A stretch of 10,181 nucleotides of DNA from Eimeria necatrix (taxonomy: Eukaryota > Apicomplexa > Conoidasida > Eucoccidiorida > Eimeriidae). Positions 6,991 through 10,181 of this stretch are shown one piece after another. The notes under the pieces were generated by a model, which saw only the letters and a program-made list of their open reading frames with translations, was not told where the DNA came from and searched no databases. The stretch covers positions 1-10,181 of the forward strand of contig NW_013655343.1 of NCBI RefSeq assembly GCF_000499385.1, read 5' to 3'. The position numbers and the translations under genes were made by a program. Numbering within the stretch: the stretch's first letter is position 1; each line of letters begins with the position of its first letter.

Positions 6991-7134
6991 ATTTTATGAA
7001 TGCTTACTCGTGCTGCTGCTGCTGGTTTCTTCGGTCACAGTGCCGCTCGTGGCGGCGGAGCTGCTGCTGTCTTTGGTTTCGACGGAAGAGTTTGCTGCAG
7101 CTGCTGCTGCGTCTTGCGAGCAGCAGACCGTCAT
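4038..7134 (-). CDS. Unrecognised apicomplexan protein rich in Ala and Gln runs, six exons
   Basis: Read on the minus strand the exons are 7134-7008, 6621-6302, 6170-5490, 5375-5301, 5106-4356 and 4120-4038; 2037 nt, 678 residues plus TGA. Phases fit at every junction (1+2, 0, 0, 0, 1+2). Donors are GTAAGC, GTAAGA, GCGAGT (a GC-AG intron), GTACGT and GTGAGT. I do not recognise the product. Non-repeat islands, in order: MTVCCSQD; KSSYSELFSALCLAIEERIK; ENNPELWARVAEALQQRRD and RSGLRLR; PSRIVPKGKPFG; EIRYGAVREYLRIQRESF; PYKSVNYSRQIYYPIDQ joined to ATGKKMDFPVFKNISWRR; KPYGYLGKKTTPPPFVARFE and NPDGTYRRKVDPL; FTSERELQIAKLSLFPALES and WNKIKKEIHFSK; then GTNVPFAPLTSEEVFKALKL. Between them lie poly-Ala blocks, an 11-residue Ala repeat and a long Gln-rich segment. 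No membrane segment or signal peptide is evident. The ATG at 7134 is chosen because sequence upstream becomes AT-rich and non-coding. The third donor could instead be GTGGAT at 5465, adding eight residues in the same frame. Confidence 0.72.
4165..4244. repeat. CTG array in the last intron of the minus-strand gene
   Basis: About 21 GCT units plus a TTT break and about five more lie between the donor at 4355 and the acceptor at 4121 (minus strand). It is CAG in the sense of the gene. Confidence 0.85.
4331..4344. repeat. 14-bp palindrome GGTGTACGTACACC
   Basis: Perfect palindrome in the last intron of the minus-strand gene, about ten bases inside the GTGAGT donor (intron starts at 4355). Confidence 0.85.
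4531..4690 (-). repeat. 24-bp in-frame coding repeat
   Basis: About six copies of a 24-bp unit (plus strand CTTGTTGCTGCTGCAGCTGC then TGCT) encode an 8-residue unit QEQQLQQQ on the minus strand; two copies carry Pro instead of one Gln. The flanking part of the exon, to about 5005, is Gln/Leu-rich with less regular order. Confidence 0.8.
5291..5302. repeat. Palindrome GTGTACGTACAC at an exon border
   Basis: It lies across the end of the 75-nt fourth exon of the minus-strand gene; the inferred donor GTACGT (intron from 5300 downward) is inside the palindrome. Confidence 0.8.
5598..5795 (-). repeat. 33-bp in-frame coding repeat, six copies
   Basis: Units begin at 5598, 5631, 5664, 5697, 5730 and 5763 (plus strand GGGAGCTGCAGCAACCTCTG plus 13 bases). 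On the minus strand each encodes an 11-residue Ala-rich unit with one Glu-Val and one Pro (AAAAAEVAAAP). Partial copies continue to about 5880. The length is a multiple of three, as expected for a coding array. Confidence 0.88.
6231..6293. repeat. CAG array in intron of the minus-strand gene
   Basis: About 21 GCA units lie directly next to the donor at 6301 (minus strand, where they read CTG). The array is complementary to the exonic CTG-plus-strand array at 6428-6482. Confidence 0.9.
6428..6482 (-). repeat. Exonic CTG (plus) array encoding poly-Ala
   Basis: Eighteen trinucleotides give an 18-residue Ala run in the second exon of the minus-strand gene, between KEEKQQ and RATAAADAA. Confidence 0.88.
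6711..6990. repeat. Composite minisatellite: 17-bp core plus variable CTG run
   Basis: Seven copies of a core close to CGGATTCAAACCGGAAG, each followed by 5 to 10 CTG units. The ATTCAAA anchors are at 6713, 6754, 6792, 6827, 6871, 6912 and 6944, so spacings are 41, 38, 35, 44, 41 and 32. Every spacing leaves remainder 2 on division by three, so only whole CTG units were gained or lost. No frame is maintained, which fits its place in the first intron of the minus-strand gene (7007-6622). Confidence 0.9.
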
Positions 7135-8629
7135 TTTCAGCTTTTGAATGCGAATTTGCAAAAAGGGACGAGATCTGCGCGGAAAAGTCGCAAAAAAGAG
7201 GAAATAAAATTCAAAAATCTGAAATAAATTCAAAAAGCTTGAAATAAAACCCAAAAAAGATCAAATTAAATTCAAAAAGGAACTGTTTTCCGCCGAATAG
7301 CGTCTGATCGCGCCGTCTCGGTGACTGCCGAATATTCAAGTTGAGGGAAACAAGAGGCGATCCGAAGCAAAAAGGACTTTTCTGAGTCTCACGCGTTTTT
7401 AAAATGCAAATATTTGGAAATTTAAATATTATTTTGAACAAATAATTCCGAAATTCCGATGAAATTCCGCGAAGTTTGGCCGTTCAGGTTTCGACGGCGC
7501 GGCGCGGGCTTGTCCGGCGATTCAAGTTGAACTTGGCGAGCGATGAAAGAGGAGGCGAATTGCAGAGTTCAAACGAACAATTCAAATAAATAATTTTTGT
7601 TTTCAAATCGCAAATTAAAATTGAATAAAAAGATAAAAGTGAATGGCAGACTGCGGCGACTGAGGGCGGCGCCGCGGTGTCTGCTGAGGCCCGTACACCT
7701 GCTAGCCAGGGGGGCCACGACGAGGCCGAACATGCTGTTGAAAACGAGGATTAAATGGGTTAAAAATGGCAAATAAAACTCTTTAAATCTTTTTTTATTC
7801 ATTTTTGTTTTTTTTAATTGTTTATTTGCAAACAAAACGGACTTTTTCCCGCGTTTCCACAGGTCGATTTGCCGCCAGTGTCCGCAGTCCAGTGCCGTGT
7901 CTTGTTCGGCCTGCACCGGCGCCGGGTGTCTCGGCAGTTTCCAGCGCATTTTAACTCTCTTTTTGAATTTAAAACTTATTTTTAAACATTATTTAAATTG
8001 TTTTTGCGTTTTAAATGCATTTGAGCTTTTGTTTCCGCGTTTTGGGACTTGTCGCGGCGAAAATGGTGCAGGGCCGACGAAGGTCACCGCTTTGAGGCCT
8101 CTCCAGACACAGGAAACTTGCCCCAATGAGTCCATTCTTCTTTGAATTTAAATTCGTTTCAATTTAATTTTGAATTTATTTTAATTCAACTTTAAATTCG
8201 TTTTAATTTAATCCAATAAGTTCGTTATTTTGTGCCTCATTTGCCTGCAAAGACCTCTCGAATGCAGCAAGACAGACCTGTCTCATTGGAGCAGCAGCAG
8301 AACATTGAAAACGCTTCGGAAATAAAATAAAGTTTTCTGCAGAATAAAATCAAAAATGGAATAAAATAAAACTGTTTTGTTTTTGTCTTTGGAGAAAAGA
8401 TCATCTTTGCGAAAAAGCCTTTTAATGGAATAGTTGAATAATATGTATAAAAGACTTTCTGAAGAAGCTCTTTGAAGCCAATAGCTGCATCAGATCTTTC
8501 GAAAACCACTAAAAAGGAGTTTTAATTCATTAATTGATAAACCAAGGAATTATAAATGAAAAAACTAAATTGAAACTTCAAAAAATAAAAGCTGCAGAAA
8601 TCCTCCAAGAAATGCCCACTGCACACTTC
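7135..8629. other. AT-rich stretch with GC-richer islands, no supported gene
   Basis: Presumed upstream region of the minus-strand gene, then unassigned. GC-richer islands lie at about 7295-7330, 7450-7560, 7650-7735, 7860-7940, 8035-8135 and 8230-8330, separated by AAT/TTA-rich sequence, a pattern like small exons and introns. A plus-strand trial joining ATG 7459-7487 to 7650 onward keeps phase and gives an Arg/Leu-rich N-terminus (LRRLRAAPRCLLRPVHLLAR), like a mitochondrial presequence, but its acceptor is poor. A minus-strand open stretch at 8390-8509 (FERSDAAIGFKELLQKVF) is also unassigned. Confidence 0.5.
7863..7925 (+). CDS. Possible small exon with paired Cys motif
   Basis: A strong-looking acceptor (CTTTTTCCCGCGTTTCCACAG) precedes 63 bases ending before GTGTCT. 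One frame reads SICRQCPQSSAVSCSACTGA, with two C-x-x-C pairs and a C-x-G-like end as in DnaJ-type zinc fingers. The other frames are also open, and I could not join it confidently to a neighbour, so this is a weak candidate only. Confidence 0.2.
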
Positions 8630-8959
8630 GCTGCTGTACGTACACCGCAGCAAATGGGGAGTGTCTGCTGCGCCTTTCCGGTGTACGTACACCGCATGAA
8701 AAGAAATGAAATCTTCTGGGGCCCCTTTGGGGCTCCTTTGGATCCCCTTTGGGGCCCTTTAGGGGCCCCTTTGGGGCCCCCTTGGGGCCCCCTTGAGGCC
8801 CCCTTGGGGCCCCCTTGGGGCCCCTTAGGGGCCCCTTAGGGGCCCCTTTGGGGGCCCCTCTGGTGCTGCAGAGTTGGGGGTTTTTGCTGCGCCGGGGTGT
8901 ACGTACACCTGAGAGCTGCAGCAGACACTCCCCATTTGCTGCGGTGTACGTACAGCAGC
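8630..8959. mobile_element. 64-bp inverted repeat around a GGGGCCCC-rich centre (MITE-like)
   Basis: The left arm 8630-8693 and the reverse complement of the right arm 8896-8959 agree at about 60 of 64 positions, including 39 consecutive matches (8630-8668 against 8921-8959). Each arm carries two copies of the TGTACGTACA palindrome, one near each end. The 202-bp centre is mostly GGGGCCCC units. No transposase and no clear target-site duplication are visible, so mobile origin is inference; a stable hairpin or regulatory element is the alternative. Confidence 0.6.
8719..8870. repeat. GGGGCCCC-type short tandem array
   Basis: Irregular 10-17 bp units based on GGGGCCCC separated by TTT, CTT, TTA or CTTGA. 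Each unit is itself palindromic. A plus-strand reading frame through it gives a Gly-Pro-Leu repeat, which I treat as a by-product. Confidence 0.85.
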
Positions 8960-9540
8960 CAAGACTGTCGTGGGCATTGCAAAGGAAAAGAATTACTTTT
9001 TAAATTTAAAATTAATTATTTATAATTTCTTTTCTTTTTTAATTCCAAGATTGAAATCTCCAGAAGAAGAAAAGAATAAAAGTTCAAAAGAAGAAAACCT
9101 TTTATTCATTTTGCTTTTGTTTTTATTTAAAATTCAAAAAAGATTTTTTCCTTTTTGCAAATGCATGCAAATTAAAAAAAGAGAAATAAATTCAAAAGAC
9201 AATCTCCAACTTCGTGCAATTACATCTTTTACAAACATGAAGTTAAAAAATAAACAAATGTATTGTTTATGAACATGTGCTATATTTCAGATAAATAAGC
9301 AAATAAATAAATAAATAAATAAATAAATAAACTAAATAAATAAATAAATAAATAAAAGTTTTTAATTTTAACACATCTTTTATTTGAAAAGAAAATAAAA
9401 AGGAAAAAGACTTTTGGTTTGCTGCAACATTTCACTTTTGCTTCTGCGGAGAAAAGCCGCTGCAAATTTTCTTTTTTCTTTTTTTTTCTTTTTCACAGTT
9501 TCTGTTTTGTACTTTTAAATGGTAGTAATAATGGCAATAC
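8960..9540. other. AT-rich stretch, nothing coding seen
   Basis: A/T-rich sequence with A- and T-runs. It includes an AAAT array at 9293-9355 (about fourteen units, broken once by CTAAAT) and a T-rich stretch at 9468-9496. No gene, RNA or splice pattern is supported. Confidence 0.6.
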
Positions 9541-9619
<79 letters not shown>

Positions 9620-9700
9620 TTAGTCCTATTATTATTATTATTATTTTTACTATTATTATTATTATTACTGTTATTACTATTATTTATATTAGTGCTATTA
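9541..9700. repeat. ATT trinucleotide array
   Basis: Long TAT/ATT repeats, with breaks at about 9590, 9617-9627 and after 9645. Translations of it (poly-Ile, poly-Tyr, poly-Leu) are repeat by-products. Confidence 0.92.
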
Positions 9701-9912
9701 TTAGCGAATTAGTTCATTTTTATTTTTACTTTTTTTATGAAAGGCAAAGACGACAAGAAGTTGCCGCGTGCAAATTAAAAAATACATTTATGCAAAAAAG
9801 AATTCAAAACTATATTTGAATGTTTGACTATTTCATTTAAATGGCCTTTTTATTATTTGAATTAATGAGCTTTTAATTAACTCAAATAAGTCAGTTTCAC
9901 GGCGCTTTGGGC

Positions 9913-9924
9913 TGTACGTACACC
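9913..9924. repeat. Palindrome copy TGTACGTACACC
   Basis: It stands in a GC-richer island of about 40 bp in AT-rich DNA. It is followed by CCAAGCCTCC, nearly the same flank as the copy at 5293. Confidence 0.8.
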
Positions 9925-10115
9925 CCAAGCCTCCCGCAGCACACAGAGTTGAAATATTTAAAAGCGAAAATGTTTTCATTTCTTTTCTAATTTGCATCAT
10001 TTAAAAGGCCTCAGAGTCTTTTAAAGTGGCAAAGAATTAATTCTTGTCTTCTTTCTTTTTTTATTTTTTTAAATGCAAAAAACTCCAAAAGTTTACACCG
10101 CTGGCCGCGCCCTGG

Positions 10116-10129
10116 GGTGTATGTACACC
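10116..10129. repeat. Palindrome copy GGTGTATGTACACC
   Basis: One change from the consensus (C to T in the centre). The flanks CCTG and TGGG extend the symmetry imperfectly. It is in a GC-rich island (10095-10160) of unknown role. Confidence 0.75.
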
Positions 10130-10181
10130 TGGGCGCAGCTCGAAACGCCGAGAAACGCGGTGGTCTTTCTCTCACTTTTTT

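Larger units (their letters stand above)
9701..10181. other. AT-rich stretch with two GC-richer islands
   Basis: No coding signal except the GC-richer pieces at about 9900-9945 and 10095-10165, each centred on a palindrome copy. The window ends in the second, in CTCACTTTTTT, so a feature may continue beyond it. Confidence 0.5.

Noticed and set aside
8237..8509. Minus-strand 90-codon frame with ERSDAAIGFKELLQKVF
   Set aside because: The piece around 8390-8509 looks somewhat protein-like, but there is no convincing partner exon or start; kept only as a remark on the region.
8534..8839. Plus-strand frame with Gly-Pro-Leu repeats
   Set aside because: It is a translation of the GGGGCCCC array inside an inverted repeat, with no splice signals and no conserved non-repeat part.
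9419..9712. Frame with poly-Ile, poly-Tyr and poly-Leu
   Set aside because: It is a translation of an ATT microsatellite.

Overview
The window looks like nuclear DNA of a coccidian apicomplexan, most likely Eimeria. The signs are dense CAG/CTG trinucleotide arrays inside exons and introns, homopolymeric Gln/Ala/Ser runs in the proteins, interstitial TTTAGGG telomere-like arrays, many short introns with GT-AG borders, and abrupt change between a GC-rich repeat-rich part (about 1-7150) and an AT-rich part. The assignment is inference; no search was run.

Layout. 1-306 is a 10-bp satellite. 455-3545 (+) is the 3' half of an SMC-family ATPase gene, best matched to cohesin SMC1. It needs six exons joined by hand, and every junction keeps phase. 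The exons give the C-terminal coiled coil (interrupted by long Gln tracts), the approach to the head, the LSGGE signature, Walker B/D-loop and H-loop, and a short C-terminal tail. Two of its introns contain arrays of TTTAGGG repeats, so the exon with the ABC signature motif sits between telomere-like blocks. The last intron contains a tandem duplication that copied the start of the final exon. 3546-4037 is a convergent intergenic stretch. 4038-7134 (-) is an apparently complete six-exon gene of 678 codons whose product I do not recognise; it has Ala- and Gln-rich repeat blocks separated by short ordinary-looking islands. Its introns hold CTG arrays and a composite minisatellite.

7135-10181 is AT-rich and has no gene I can support. 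It holds GC-richer islands that could be small exons, a 64-bp inverted repeat enclosing a GGGGCCCC-rich array (8630-8959), simple AAAT and ATT arrays, and several copies of a 14-bp palindrome, GGTGTACGTACACC, that also occurs at intron borders of the minus-strand gene.

The two genes converge and there is no sign that they work together. SMC1 would act in the nucleus in the cohesin ring; the role of the other protein is unknown. The most unusual points are the telomere-like arrays in cohesin-gene introns, the duplicated exon start, the palindrome family and the large inverted repeat.
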